The translations under genes were made by a program, and so were the position numbers. A stretch of 64,000 bases of DNA from Procambarus clarkii (lineage: Eukaryota > Arthropoda > Malacostraca > Decapoda > Cambaridae): contig NC_091227.1 in NCBI RefSeq assembly GCF_040958095.1, positions 21,798,526 to 21,862,525 of the forward strand, given 5' to 3'. Shown here in pieces: positions 45,996-60,500 of this stretch (position 1 is its first letter; every line of letters begins with the position of its first letter). The notes beneath the pieces were generated by a model. It searched no databases and was not told the DNA's origin. It saw nothing but the letters and a program-made list of their open reading frames with translations.

Positions 45996-46106
45996 CTTAA
46001 AACTTATCTTAACTTATCTTACTTAAAAACTTAATATCAAAACTTATCTTACTATTATTGAATGTCAATAACCGTATTATGCAATTTCAATTTCTTCTAT
46101 TTCTTT

Positions 46107-46195
46107 CTTTATTATGCACCCCATACCCATCCCGTGGGCGGTGGTGTAAAGGATTACAGAGGCACATAATCGGTTCAGGAACTGAACCCTCTAGT
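46107..46195 (+). repeat. Retroelement 3'-region fragment
   Basis: It shares ttatgcaccccatac, cgtgggcggtggtg and ttacagaggcacataa with 24895-24965. The same segment resembles the unit of the minisatellite at 48.9 kb. Confidence 0.6.
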
Positions 46196-46262
46196 TCGGT
46201 TAGCTAAGCAAGTAACAGTGTTTGACGCTAGTTACAAAATTATTAATGTTGTATACACATGT

Positions 46263-46872
<610 letters not shown>

Positions 46873-46976
46873 TTGGAGCGTTGAAACATTGCAAATTTTT
46901 TAAATTAATTCTGGCAGTTTTTGGGGTTTCCAATCAATAGTCAGTTAAAGGATATAGTTTAGTGACTCACAATTCT

Positions 46977-47195
46977 GGGCGCAATTCCTTAACTGTAGCC
47001 TCTGTCTAACGCAACAGTAAAATGTGTACTTGGATGAAAAAACGATTCTTCGCGGCGGGGATCGTATTCCAGGGACCATAGGATTAAGGACTTGCCCGAA
47101 ACGCTACGCGTACTAGTGGCTGTACAAGAATGTAACAACTCTTGTATATATCTCAAAAAAAAAAAATAAATAAATAAAAAAAAAATAAAAAAAAT
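46977..47195 (+). mobile_element. tRNA-derived SINE (family A), head lost, cutting a transposase
   Basis: It begins at gggcgcaattcctt and continues through GCCCGAAACGCTACGCGT to an A-rich tail with aaataaataaa. It abuts the end of the Mutator-like transposase reading frame. Confidence 0.8.
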
Positions 47196-47740
47196 TGTTA
47201 CTAGTCCATAACGTGTCCATTTTGGCTTTTGCGTGAGGTACACACACATAATTCCATAGAGAAGATTTCAAACGGCTATCAAAATAATCTTTGAACTTTG
47301 GGTATTTGTAAAAGTAAAATATGAGATTGTTGATTCCCCTTTCAAACTGATCCTCACAAACACTTCTAACTAACCCATTTGTACCAAATATTTTCTTTTG
47401 GATACAAATCCTCTCGGTGTTTGTACAACCAATGTTATCAGTTAAATAGTGGCGAACATTTTCCTTCAGATGGTTACTACACAATAACAATGTTGCCTTC
47501 GGAAAACAACACATAAGTGCCTTTCTTAACGCGATTTCCTGACCACTACCAATCATTACATTCGAGTTGTTAATACAGTTATCGAGTTTGCCTCTTAGGT
47601 GGGAGAAAAATGATAAGTAAGTCTCGTATTCACCATCCCAGTGTAAATACATGGGCCCGAGGAATATAGGGTTGCTTGATGTTTCTTTTGTTACTACAGT
47701 AGTGTTCTTGTACACACGAGTCTTGTACGCGAGTCTGAAG
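47196..47740 (-). pseudogene. Mutator-like (MULE) transposase fragment
   Basis: The minus frame contains NPIFLGPMYLHWDGEYETY, IGSGQEIALRKALMCCFPKA and CSNHLKENVRHYLTDNIG. These match the DDE core of MULE transposases (GP-H, D-E at the second acidic site, C-x-x-HLKEN). Start and end are missing; the right-hand end of the protein is cut by the SINE tail at 47195. Confidence 0.65.
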
Positions 47741-48700
47741 TGTCAGTTAACAATGGTCAACAGCCACACCTGCACTTCCCCAAATACGAACGAGTCTCTA
47801 ATAAACCAATAATGATCCCCAGCTTGAATGTTTGAAGTTGTTAATTTCAAAATCTAGTTCACAAACCAAATACAACAATCTATTGTAAATGTTGCAACAG
47901 AACAACAGGTACAACAGAGCAACATTTGCAATATAATCGTTAGTGAAGTACCAATCGTCTGTCAGTCAAGAACTGTTAATGGCCGCTCTACAACTACAAT
48001 ATACAATATATACAATAACAAACTAACAAACCCAACAACCCTAAGTTCCTGACACAACATTGGATGATGTTAAATATTTGCTTTCAACTGACTTAAGATA
48101 TTGCTCGTTAATGACAAACTAAGTGATTTTAACTTATTGAAGTGTGGACATTTATGCTTTATAATAACTATTAACGTCCAGGATGACATTGTTCAGAATA
48201 TTATTGTGCTCAAGTGGCATCCTCAACGATCACCACGTGATGCCGAGTGGGTCCTCGGTGCTCCTCTCGTCTTCAAAACAATACTTTCAATCACCTTCCT
48301 CGCTCTTCCTGTCTTCGTCTCCCCAAGCTACTCCTCGAGCACCTTGAGTATAAATCTCAAGACGAGTCTTATTTGATGTCAGGCGGGTCCCATGCAGCTC
48401 CTTCTTACACGCCCTTTACAGCTCCAACCTCTTCAGTTCTGCCTGTTAGAGCTGTATGTTTACCTTGAGATTTATACGCTTTTAACTGTCGTAACCTTTT
48501 AACGTAACCTTCACCTCAGACAGTAAGGAAGGCAACGAAGACCGTCTGTGATACTAAAGAACATCAACAACAACGGGATATAACATAACATTACCTCTCA
48601 CCACGTCAAGTCTGTCACGTGACACCAGCCTCTGATGTTGATGCCTCTCTTGTCTTCCTACTTGGGAACCTGTACACTGAACATTGCTACATTCAACACT
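47741..48700. other. No gene recognised
   Basis: The left part may be the upstream remainder of the MULE fragment. The right part is slightly GC-richer with only unsupported small ORFs. Confidence 0.35.
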
Positions 48701-49225
48701 GCCAGTATATCCTCAGGATGGATATATGGTCCACAACTAGTCACTCGATGTATATAGGGTCCACTACCACCCGTAGGATGGGTATGGGGTCCACTACCAC
48801 TTGAAGGATGTTAATGGGGTCTACTACCAACTGTTAGATGAGTATGGGGGTGGGTATGGGGTTCATTACCGCCCACAGGATGGGCATGGGGTTCATTATA
48901 GTTCACATGTTGGGTGTGCGGTAATGGACCCCATACTCATCCTGTGGGTGGTAGCGGACCCCATACTCATCCTGTGGGTGGTAGTGGACCCCATACTCAT
49001 CCTGTGGGTGGTAGTGGGACCCCATACTCATCCTGTGGGCGGTAGTGGACCCCATACTCATCCTGTGGGCGGTTGTGGACCCATACTCATCCAACAGCTG
49101 GTAGTAGACCCCATTAACATCCTACAGGTGTTAGTGGACCCCATACCCATCCTACGGGTGGTAGTGGACCCTATATACATCGAGTGACTAGTGAACCCTA
49201 TATCCATCCAGAGGATACCCCAACT
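48700..49225. repeat. 30-bp minisatellite in inverted arrangement
   Basis: The left half (48715-48905) has copies of tggggtccactaccac with ggatgggta. The right half (48917-49200) has the same unit inverted (gtggtagtggaccccatact + catcctgtgg), about nine copies. The centre lies near 48910. Because 30 is a multiple of 3, open frames persist through the array. Confidence 0.9.
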
Positions 49226-49524
49226 GTTGGATCATCCAACAGTTGGTAGTAGACCTCTACCATATACGTTTTCTATAACACACAATATACAATCATTTTT
49301 TTAAATTTGTATAGAGCATATCGCATTGTATATATTATAATTTGGCGTCAATTGAAATATTTAGATAATAATAACTCATAAAATAATTATTATAATTTAC
49401 TGAGAACTACCAAGATTTCTCAAAACTAAACTACGACCCTTCAATACGATGTAGCTGGTCCATATTCAAATAGGATAGAAATTACGCAAATTTCTCCTTC
49501 AGAAATTTGTGTAACCAACAACCC

Positions 49525-49630
49525 TGCCAACGCGCATTGATGGAGGACTGAATAACTGGGTAAAAGTCGGAATAAGGAATACCTTTACAGATGGGACAAG
49601 TGCGGATAGCTTCCTTAGCGGCAGCACTAT
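49525..49630 (-). pseudogene. I-type LINE, small RNase H fragment
   Basis: The minus strand contains gctatccgcacttgtcccatc and ggtattccttattccgac, matching 34900 and 39790. This is debris of about 100 bp. Confidence 0.65.
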
Positions 49631-49639
49631 GTTGTGAAA

Positions 49640-50670
49640 GCTACAGCTGACCTAGAGCCATATGTACTATCGTGTGCAGTCACTTCTACATATATTCCAG
49701 CTGCCCTGAGTTACTGAGAAATCTCTACTTATTTCTGGTCCTTTCTAGCTCTTCCAAGCATTTTTGCTCCACTTTTTGGACTCCTTGCCTTGTCTGTTGC
49801 ATCACTGGTAATATTGGTATATTCTGTTCAGTTGCTGCTCTGCATTTATTGCATTACTGCTCTGCATTTTAATGTACTATGATTCGTATGCGTGTGTCAG
49901 GCTGACAGCTACTAATCGGTATTAACAGGTCAAGGATCTAGGGGGGGTAGACAATTCGGCATTTTTTTACTCAACAGTCTAGGTTGCTCACCGGAAGTAA
50001 ATATACAGTACTTGGAATATAATTAGTTCTTAATCTGGGTACCTGGGTCTTAAAAAAAAATATTCAGCTAGCCAGCCAGCTGACATTTGGAATGATTTTT
50101 TGGTACAGTACTAGCTCTTCCAGGTGCTTTACAGCACTGCATGATCAATTATTTTCAAATTAAATTTTATATTCAGAAAAGACCCTGGAAATACTAGAGG
50201 TTTGGAAATGTATTTATATATTTATGGAACATGTTGGACAATATATGTAGGTAATGTTGCTCGATTGTTTCAAGTGCAGGATAAATAACTATATGAAGAT
50301 GTGATTGGATAGATTGAATGTCTTACATAGGCCATTATATCACCAGTTTTCAATATTCATATCATCTAACATTTGGACACATTCCAACATACACATCAAT
50401 TCTCTTCTTGTACTCACAAACCAGTTTGCATTTTCTCAACTATTACTTAATTCACATTTTGTATTTTTGTGAGGCTCCATCCTTCATTTATCAATAGATC
50501 TTATTCTTACATAGCACTATCATATGACAGACAAACCTCCAGATACATGCACAAAAGTTTTAGATAAGATCCTAAAAGCAGATGCATGAAAACGGATTAC
50601 ACCTTTTGTCTGTCAATGAGTTGCAGACTAACCAGACACAAGTACGGTATAAAAGGCAAAAATTAATGAA
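49640..50670. other. No feature recognised
   Basis: AT-rich DNA between the small I-type LINE fragment and the inferred Rcc1 3' UTR. Confidence 0.35.
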
Positions 50671-51415
50671 TTTATCTGCGAAACCTTTATTTTAATCACA
50701 GGAGCCAAGAAATTCACGTCACCGAATTGCTCATCCAAAATACAATTAAATTGTTTCTTAACATATTACTGGACCATCAAGTAAAAGTTTCTTTTAACAT
50801 AAAAAATATTTCTGAAAACTTATGAATAAAAGTAAATGTAAGTGGCCTGTCTTTAAAATTAATTAAAACACTTTCTTTGGAATCCGTCAAAACTCTTTCA
50901 TGAGAAAAGCATGAAAATAAATACTTTAAACCTTAGTCTCAACTATGTAACAAGCAAGGATTAAGCTTCTAAAGCTAACTGTATTGTATTTCAAAATTCA
51001 AAGAAAAAATATGGCAAGATCCCAAATTTTACTAAAAATGTTAACCCCCTCCCCCCCCAATAGAGAAAACAAAAAACCAAAGAGAGATGAAAACACAGCA
51101 AAACATCTTTACCAAAGATAAATAGCAATAAAAACTGCTTTTTGTTTTTTATTAAATATTCTACTTATAGATCTAGTTTGTAGCATACTGTTCTTAGTCA
51201 TCAACAGTACATTTACGACATTATTAACCAAATACACATTCAGATTCAAAATGTAAATGATTTAATGTAAATCACACACAGGTTTCCCATGCATTCAGCC
51301 ACACAAATTTGTACAAATAAGTTATCAAAACAAGCATGTGGACACTTCTTTTGCTGTGCCACTGAGCAAATTACATTATTACAACAAAAAATAGTACACC
51401 CTAAAATTACAAATA
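50670..51415 (-). other. Rcc1: Probable Rcc1 3' UTR
   Basis: AT-rich sequence without open frames follows the stop codon. Read on the minus strand, an AATAAA occurs near 50690 and other A-rich hexamers lie earlier. The exact polyA site is not decided by sequence. Confidence 0.4.
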
Positions 51416-51582
51416 TCATTTGGGAACAGCAAGAATAATTGTATGTTGTCCTCCAGCTACAGCATCCACAACTCTTCGATCGACCAGTTGCTTACCAGTC
51501 AACTTCACAGGAACCAACTGGTCATCCTCGTCTCCCTGGGCCAGCTGGTTGTTCGTGCCCATCCCAAAACCATACACATCAC
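51416..51582 (-). CDS. Rcc1: Rcc1 terminal coding exon
   Basis: The acceptor is ctgcttacag. It encodes [32 protein letters not shown] and a short tail ending VPK then stop. The acceptor sits in a 12-bp direct repeat whose twin lies 163 nt upstream at 51741-51752, flanking a palindromic repeat. Confidence 0.93.
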
Positions 51583-54500
51583 CTGTAAGCAGACAAGGAG
51601 TCACAATAACGTGGCTGAAATATGTTGACCAAACCACACACTAAAAAGTGAAGGGACGACGGCATTTTGGTCCGTCCTGGACCATTCACAAGTCGATTGT
51701 GAAACGTCGTCCCTTCACTTTCTAGTGTGTGGTTTGGTCGATCACCTGTAAGTTTAATACCGTACAGTACATTAGTCCATGAACAGTTCAGCAAAGAGCA
51801 GATTCAGTATGAAATACTGTACAACATTCTGAAAGCAAATGCAAAATATAATCATAAATTAAATTATCAAAACAAGTAGTTACAGTATTATGATCTCAAT
51901 TTATAAAAGTGATCTTCAAAAGATAGAAACCATATATTTTGCAGCCAAGGAGGCACAAAATGAAATCAGATGAGAAAATAAGCTTAAATAATTACCAGTA
52001 ATTAGAAAATGGGCACTAGATTTGAGGTAAAACCAATCTTTTTTAATATCCATTCACCACACATGGCATAGGAAATCTGAACCACCATACAGTAACACAG
52101 AAACATCTCTAATGAATGTTAATTACCAGTACAGTAAAAAAGTGGGTCCCCGAGGTTGGAATATTTGTGTGTGTAAACATGAGAGCGTCATCCATACTCC
52201 AAATATCCAATCTAATGTTCTCAATATTAACAGGCTGGGTATTGCCATGTGGCCGCCTGCTGTTGCATATGTCATGTCCTTGCTACAATTTTGTCCAAAG
52301 ACAGTGACTTACTAGAAAACTGATCAACACTGTCCAGTCAATGTTGTGTTACACTGAGAATGCTCTGCACTGTGGAATTTTCATTGTATTGTGATACCAT
52401 TAACCATTAAATCACCCAGTGTTTATACAAACGATGCAATTTTTTTTATATATGTATATGATGTATTGGAGTTAACCAAGACCTATGAACAAATTATTAT
52501 AATTTTTAATTGCTTACTAAGTGATGAGCTTATTGTGCACTAGTGGCCTGCAATCATCATCAAATCACAATTTGATCTGTCCCACAGGCATTTGAATTTA
52601 TTTCTGGACAATATTCCCATACAGAATAGCAGCAAAGGAGTGGGCTTACAAGACAATTTCTTGCAAAGGTGTGCAGCTGTGCCAGGAACAGATTTAGACA
52701 ACCCATCTTCCTAAAATGACAATACTTATAGCAACTATTGTGTTGAACATACAGTACTAATATGTACTGCTAACCCCCCCCCTCCCCCCCAAAATCTCAT
52801 GTTTTGTGCTATTACTTATATAGAGCCCCTCCCCTACAAAATGCTAAAATCCAAACTTAAACATTCCTAGGCCTAGTATAGCATATATGTACTGTACTAT
52901 ATTAGGTCTAAAATAACAAATATTAGGCCTAGCATATATATATCACAACTTGGACATTTTAAGTTAGGTTCCTTAGTTCCGCACATTTCCGTTTTCTAGA
53001 ATGGAATTTATACTAATTTAATAAAATAAGATGTGAACTTTTTGAGTGTTCAACAGTTTGGTCCACCAGGCTGTTGCTTGGAGCGGCCCGCAGGCCCACA
53101 TACCCACCACAGCCCGGTTGGTCCGGCACTTCTCTTAGAAAACAGTCAAGTTTTCTCTTGAAGTATTCCTATTTGTTCCTATCAGGTTCCTATTTGGCAG
53201 GGCCCTGAGTACTTTCCACCATCACACTCCAGCAAAACATACATGTACATATATGTACAGCCACATTTGCACCCCACCACTTCATTCAACTTTACAACTA
53301 TTTGTAAGAAGCAGGTGAAATTTTGCTGGGATGTAATGGGGCAGATTTTAAACAATTTTGAACTGTGAAGCATGGCACAAGCAGTAGAGTATTTTATATC
53401 TTTTTTTCCTATATTGCTTAACTACAGTATTTCTTTTTGGCTGATACCTCCGCATCCCATAAACGTGGGAAACAAAGTATTAATGATAACTGTATTAACA
53501 ACAGTATTATTGTTATATATGATACTTGTACAACAGACTTCCAATTTTACAATAAAATGTGGTCTTGACACTGTTTAAAGTCAAATCACAACATTTTAAA
53601 TCAAATTTGTTTAAATATCTAATGGTTACAAGATTTCCAAGATTAATTACAGGAAGAATCGATTCTTGTAATTTAATGAGACGCATCTATACTAGTTTAA
53701 GATAGTTAACACAATGGAATTAGAGGGTCTGGTTAGGGGTCTGGTAGCTGAGTAGATAGCGCGCAGGACTCGTAAAAAAACTGGCCATAATTCTGTGACC
53801 CGGGTTCAATTGCTGGACCAGGCAGAAACAAATGGGCAAAGTTTCTTTCACTCTGAATGCCCCCTGTTACCTAGCAGTAAATAGGTACCTGGGAGTTAGA
53901 CAGCTGTTACATAGCTGCTTCCTGGAGGTGTGTGTGTGCGGGGAAAAAAAAAAATAGTAAGTAGTTAGTAACATCATATGACAGTTGAGAGGCGGGCCGA
54001 AAGAGCAAAGCTCAAACCCTGCAAGCACAACTAGGTGAATACAATAGAATTTGCTGGTAAGAGCAGTTCAATCTAACATGATTAAAAATTGTTATGACAA
54101 ATACAATGAAAATAAAAGAATTTAAGCCCTACCAGATTCCATGACCACTAGGGATACACATTCACCAGCTGACACACTAATGGCCTTCTGTCCTTCTAAA
54201 GTTGTTATTGCTGTTGGTTTCTTGATGTCGTGTTGCAATTCTCCTAAACCCAGACGTCCATATTCTCGACGTCCCATACAGTATGCTGTGCCATCATCAG
54301 TAAGAGCCAAACTGAAAGTGATGAATAAACATCATTAATACTACACTGCAACTCTATTTTAATGGAAAATGTTACATATTCCCACTATCTCATAGACTCA
54401 TATATAAAGGAGTTACATATAGTGTACTTCTTTCTTAGTTTTATGATTACAGTATCTGTAAGTACAGTTGATTTACAAGTAATAAGCAGAAGCTTTCTAA

Positions 54501-57500
54501 TACTGCATGGAAATAAAATATAAAAGAAAAGGTTGCTCTAGGGCTACAAATCTCAGTTCCAATAGCTAGCATAATTTTTACTCAAAGTACTGTACTGTAT
54601 TTTCACATCGATACAGTGAAGCATTCTCAGGATACTGAACGAAAATCTTTCAGCAGAAAAAATATACAGTATACCCTGTATATAAAATCACTAGATGGGG
54701 TACCTGGCAGTTCCTGAGTTGATCCAGTCCCATGTCTCCATCACATCCTCCCAATCTCCCCACATCACTGTAATAATCTTCATTATACTGTAGACTTTTT
54801 TCATCACTAAACATTTTCACACCATCTACATTCTTTCCCCACAAACCCTACCCATATCCACCCCCCCCACCTCCCACAAAACCTTCCTATGTCCTGTCAT
54901 ATACACTCCCTGTCTCCTCCCTCCCTGACTCTCTTCCCTACCTAAACGCATACACCCCTTCCCTATCTCCTCACTCCCTGCCACTTCCTTACCCTATCAA
55001 TCTAACCAAATGATTGCACCTAGAATGCACATCTGTTATCTGAACATAGGTTTTGAAAATCAATACCGTATCTGAATTATTTCACATCCACAGACTTTGT
55101 GAAGCAGCGTCATTGGGGCCACGCCCTCTTTCAGGGAAGCAATGGGCTGACCCTGACCCCTTTATGACACTCCCCAAAAAAGTCTGCAGAGTTTAAGGAG
55201 GCCCCAAGCATCTGGAATACAACCTCAAACAGATGAACAGACATTTTATTTTATAGATATATCTAAGATATTCCCTCCAGGAGATATCTACTAAGATGGA
55301 TGTTAATATGAAATTCTGAGCAATTATAATACTGATTGTCAAAATATATAAGTCCATACCTATGATGCTGTCCACCTGAGATTTGTTTCCAGGTTTTACC
55401 TACAAAACTCTTCAACAAAACTGGCTGGAACTTAAGGTTGGTATCTTCATCACCTGAAACAGAGGTTAAATTTGTAAGTGCAAGAAGAAAATATTGAGAT
55501 TTGAAAAAGCATACCAAAGACCATAACATGCTTATGAATTAATTCCAATACAACATGAAATGAATACAGTAAACTCAAATTATTAACAACTTTACTGCCA
55601 TGAATGAAATGTTTAGTTTAACCCTTTAGCTGCAGCACTTATTTTTCAGCTTTTATCCTCAGTCACAAAGCCCCCCCCCCCCAAAAAAAAAAAAAAAAAA
55701 TCTGAAAATCCCAATTTTAATTACATGTCTAGTAAGAAATCCTGGTCTTATCAGCTGAGCCATTTAACACTTTGGCATCATGATGACGTTCACTAGGTCA
55801 TTAAAACAATACACGCAGTTCGGGTGATGACGTTAATGCCGTCATCAATTATATGTTGCTTATTCTTATTATTAAGTATAAACACTGCAAGTCAAAGTGT
55901 AATATTCGTTTGTGTGCTTATGGCCAATGCCCAGCCTACCTTGCAGTGTGCTGTGGGTGGTTTATACCAGGCCAGGCAAAGTGTTAAAAAGAAAAATTTT
56001 TAATAAAATTTAGTCTACTGTATTTTGTAATACATCTCACCTCTAGGGGGAGGTTACCTGGTTGTGCCTGAATCTCTCCTCCCTCACCTCTCTTCCCCTT
56101 CCCACCCCCTCTCCTTTCCTCTAATCCCCCTTCTTCCTCTTTCTCATCAAATTAAATCTATATATGACAAAGCTGTTCAACTCTACAGAAAATTAAAAGC
56201 AGGAGCGATCTCGGGTGCAGGAAAATTAAACGTCAAATTTACAAGATAATTATGCATTCAAAAATTTTGCTTTATCAGAATAAATGAATGATATAAAAAA
56301 ATATTTTATTAGCTAGTTGATAAAATAATTAATGTAATTAATTAAAACAATTAATGTAATTACATGTAAACACACCTTTGTTTACATGTAATTACACATG
56401 ACATTGCAATGTGCATAAACTCCAAGCAAAACTGCCTAATTTTCTTTCAATTTTTTTCTGGTCGAAGACCGGACCGCGGGACGTTGAGCCCTGAAATCAA
56501 CGCAAGGTAACCACAAGGAAAGGTCGCTGTAACTAACAAATATAAGGGATTAAGAACAGAAAATCTAAATACTTACCTAGTTGGTTGTAATTGTTGAGAC
56601 CAAATGCATAAATATTTCCAGTCTCTCTTGCCCTGGCAAAAGTGCCAACGCCTCCAGCCCACACATCATCGAAGAGAACAGCTTTGCGACTCTTGAACAC
56701 TTTAATGGGCTGTGGATCTAGTAAAGTTTCTGAAATTAAGAGTAAAAGTAATGGTAAAAAATGCTAGCATATGAAACATACAAATAGGGTGATAATTTAA
56801 AGAAATTGACTTAAGGAGCTGAATATAATCTAACCTTTAAACACTGCAAGTTTGCATTATTTGTCTTTTCTCTCAGCTAGCAATCAAAGAAGATATGGAA
56901 GGGCCATACTTGTCAAATACTCAGTGGTTGATCAGACAAACTACTGAACCTTTAAGTGCACTGAACATAACAAAACATACTGACATGTCATGCTAACTTC
57001 CAAATAAATATCCTAGAACATAAGAATACAGGAAACTGCAGAAAGCCTATTGGTATATATGAGGCAATTCCTATTTACATTCATAACCTACACTTGAAAT
57101 AATCCAGCAACCCCCTATATTTATTATTTTAACTAACTATTTTCCATAAACCCTTTAACCATGTTGGGGCCCCATAGCAAAATATCCCATACTACCATCT
57201 CCTGGCCTCTGAGATAATTACACAGCTTAAATAGAGAACATGTATTGAAACTCCTGTCCTGTGATTGTGACTATGAATGTCGTCCAGGCACAGATTCAAA
57301 CACTGGGGCAAAGATGAAATCCCACTTGACAACCTCATCGCATAATAAGCCATTATAAAACAATAAGACAATTTGTTCATGGGTCTTGGTTAACTCTACT
57401 ACATCCATATGTAGTAGATTATATCGCTGATACAAAACCCAGGCAGAAATAACAAAATCAAGAAATGACAATGACCACAGTGGCCAAGGAGAGCAACAAA

Positions 57501-60500
57501 CGACAATGACTGCATTCTGAGGGGTTAAACCTATGGATTGAAGATCACAATTAACACCAAATCCTGATCAGCCTTACTCTCATCCAGAGGTATCATGGTA
57601 TTATTGATTTAAATAAATTATTCCAATATGCAGAACAAGTCCAGAATACAATGGCGCCTCGATTAATGAAATTAATCTGTTTCGGCACCAAGCTCGTCAT
57701 GTGGAAAACTCGTCTTGTGAAATAACAACAAAACTGTCATCGGAGATGTCTGAGAAACAGTGGGAACGCTCGTTACTCGAGTGAAAGCTCGTCAGTTGAG
57801 ACATATTTTCTACAAGTAGCTTGCTCATTACTCGAAATGCTCGTAACTGGAGCCGCTCGTCACTCTAGGTTCCACTGTACAAGATAAATGATTTTAGTGG
57901 CCAGGAATCTAACTCATTCACAGCATTATAACAATGGGAATTATAGTTCTGAGAGCCGAACAAATGCCTTGCTAACAGTTCTCCATAACTAATTGCATTT
58001 GTAAGTTAAGGATCCCTCCCCCTGCACTTCCTTTTTCTTCTCCAGGTTGGTGTCTCCTTACCCCATAAAAATTGAAACTTGTAATAGTGATGCTGTTATA
58101 TATAAGACAAATAAATGGATATAGTAAAAATCTAAATTCAAATGAAATAACAATAGAGAATAATGACAAATTCCCCTGACATTAGGGTATGTGTAAACCT
58201 TGTATGCTGTATTCCTGCCATAGATACTTAATTATTCGACAACCAAAAGACATAAAATCACCCATAACACTATCGATGATAAAATCCTTGAGAATCACTT
58301 TTGGAAACTTAATGAACAATCTCTAAACTGCCAAAATTAGCAGTGAAACTTCCTCATGCATTACAAACCTTAGAGCCTTACCTATGCCTTTTCGGTTTCT
58401 AGAATCTCTGGAGGCGAAAACTTCAGCAATCCTGCCTAATTGTCCAGACTCTCCACAGCCACATGTGAACACCCGGCCATCTTGAGACAGTAATGCCAGA
58501 TGATTATTGCCAGAGGAGATCTTTATAACAGGAACATCACTTAAAATTTGTCTAGGTGTTTTTTGTAAATTCCCTTTATCCAAGAAACCTAATGGGCCAT
58601 TGTTATCCTGAGGAAAAAAAAAGTGGAAAAATTAAAAACAAAAAGGTAGAGACAAAGTAACAATATGAGTGAACATAGAAATGTTTCATAATAAAAATAA
58701 TAAGTGAATATTCTTTGGACTATCAGCTGTTTATTGAGGAAAATATCATTAACAATTGTAAACAGGAAGTGTTGGTAATGCACCAGTGCCAACTAAGAAG
58801 CAACCCATTACCTTAGAAACAAGGCTAGAGATTACCAAGCATTCTGAGAAGGGTGAAAACTCAACACATTGCAAACATTTATGGCATGAACCACTCAAGA
58901 AGCGAAACTATCCTAAAGGACCTATCCATGTTTGCCACCCATGTATCATCTCCCACATCAAACTGAACCAGTGACACTGATGACCAGCCAACCTCCACCT
59001 CTTGCTGCCTCATCCAGCAACTAGATCTCTTCTCTACTCAAAAATAGCCAACATTGACAAGTAGGACAACTCCATCATTCAAAGTAAATAATATGCTGCA
59101 TTTTTATATTATATATCCCCCAAAATGATGGTTTTGTGATATTTTTAATGATCCAGGAATGCATACCTTATGGGGAATCTCATTCCACATTCCAAACAAA
59201 TGGTTCACAAACACCACCTTTCCAGAACTAACACCTATCTGTATTTGTTTGTGGTTGGGGGATGACTCCCTTTAATGAGGCATGGTAGATAACTATAGCA
59301 TTCAAGATTCATGTGCAAAACACAGACAGCTCCAGTAAAAAAAAGATAGAAATTATATCTGGTAACAGAAACAATAAGACATACTCTGAAGCATCCCCAA
59401 GCATACACTCGGCCATCTTCAAGAAGCGCTGCTGTGTGACAGTCTCCAGCACTAATTTGAACCACTTTTCCATCGATGTTCACAACGCCACTGGTGTAGG
59501 TGTCTTCATCATTGTCTGTATGGCGACCCAAGGCTCCTTCATCATTACAGCCCCATGTATAAACCTGAAGTCATATGATGGATTTAATTTATAAATTTAT
59601 AAAAAATAAAATCAACAGCAATTTTTATATATCAAAATCATCAACAGTTAATAATGACTAAACCAACTTTGCAAATTAAATAACCACTAATAAATACTTT
59701 TTTAAAATCTGAATTTTAGTTGTATTCCTAGAGGTTTCACACAACTGAGATGAATCTCTGGAAAATCCTGTTTGATTTCAGAAAGGTTGTGGGAAGCGGA
59801 GCTTTCACATCAATATTTTGCCTCATTACTTAATTTATATTTATAAACACATTAAAATGTACTGGAAGTATAGAAATAATTAAATTATGGCGATCTTGTA
59901 TGGATTTCTAACACATTTAAATGCACAAAGATCATAGCCTCTGGTTGAATAAGGTTTTGTAGTTCAATAATTTCATAGGACTCGAATGACATTGAATGTA
60001 TAAAACACTTACAGTACAGAAACTGGTGACAACAAATTAAAAATAATTCAGTGAAATACTCACATAACTCAACTAGACTGACTAAGAGAGTAGCAAAATA
60101 CCCCACTAGTTTACAGATAGACCTGTCAAATTCATCTTGAATTGGCTAATATGCAAAGGATCAGTTGTGATTTGTTATTTCTACTTTAACCAATTTATTG
60201 GTTTTAATGAAGTGTATTTAGGAAAACAGTGACTGAAAATACTCTGTAGATCTGAATACTTTGCCAAATCTACACATACACCAACATTTTACATAAACAT
60301 TCTGTATATAGAATAAATGGCATTAAACATTAGTGCCGAGTGTCACACCTTGCCAGTTTTATCCAAACACACTGAATGGAGGCCACCTGCTGCAATAGCA
60401 ACAATATCGCTCAGAGAGGTCACAACGGCTGGTCGAGTCTTCTCTTCGACGTCTGGTCCCAAACCAAGCTGACCAATGTCACCCATTCCCACTGTTAGCA

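Noticed and set aside
48801-49187. A 128-codon open frame over the 30-bp repeats
   Set aside because: The unit length is a multiple of three, so frames stay open by construction; repeat orientation reverses inside it.
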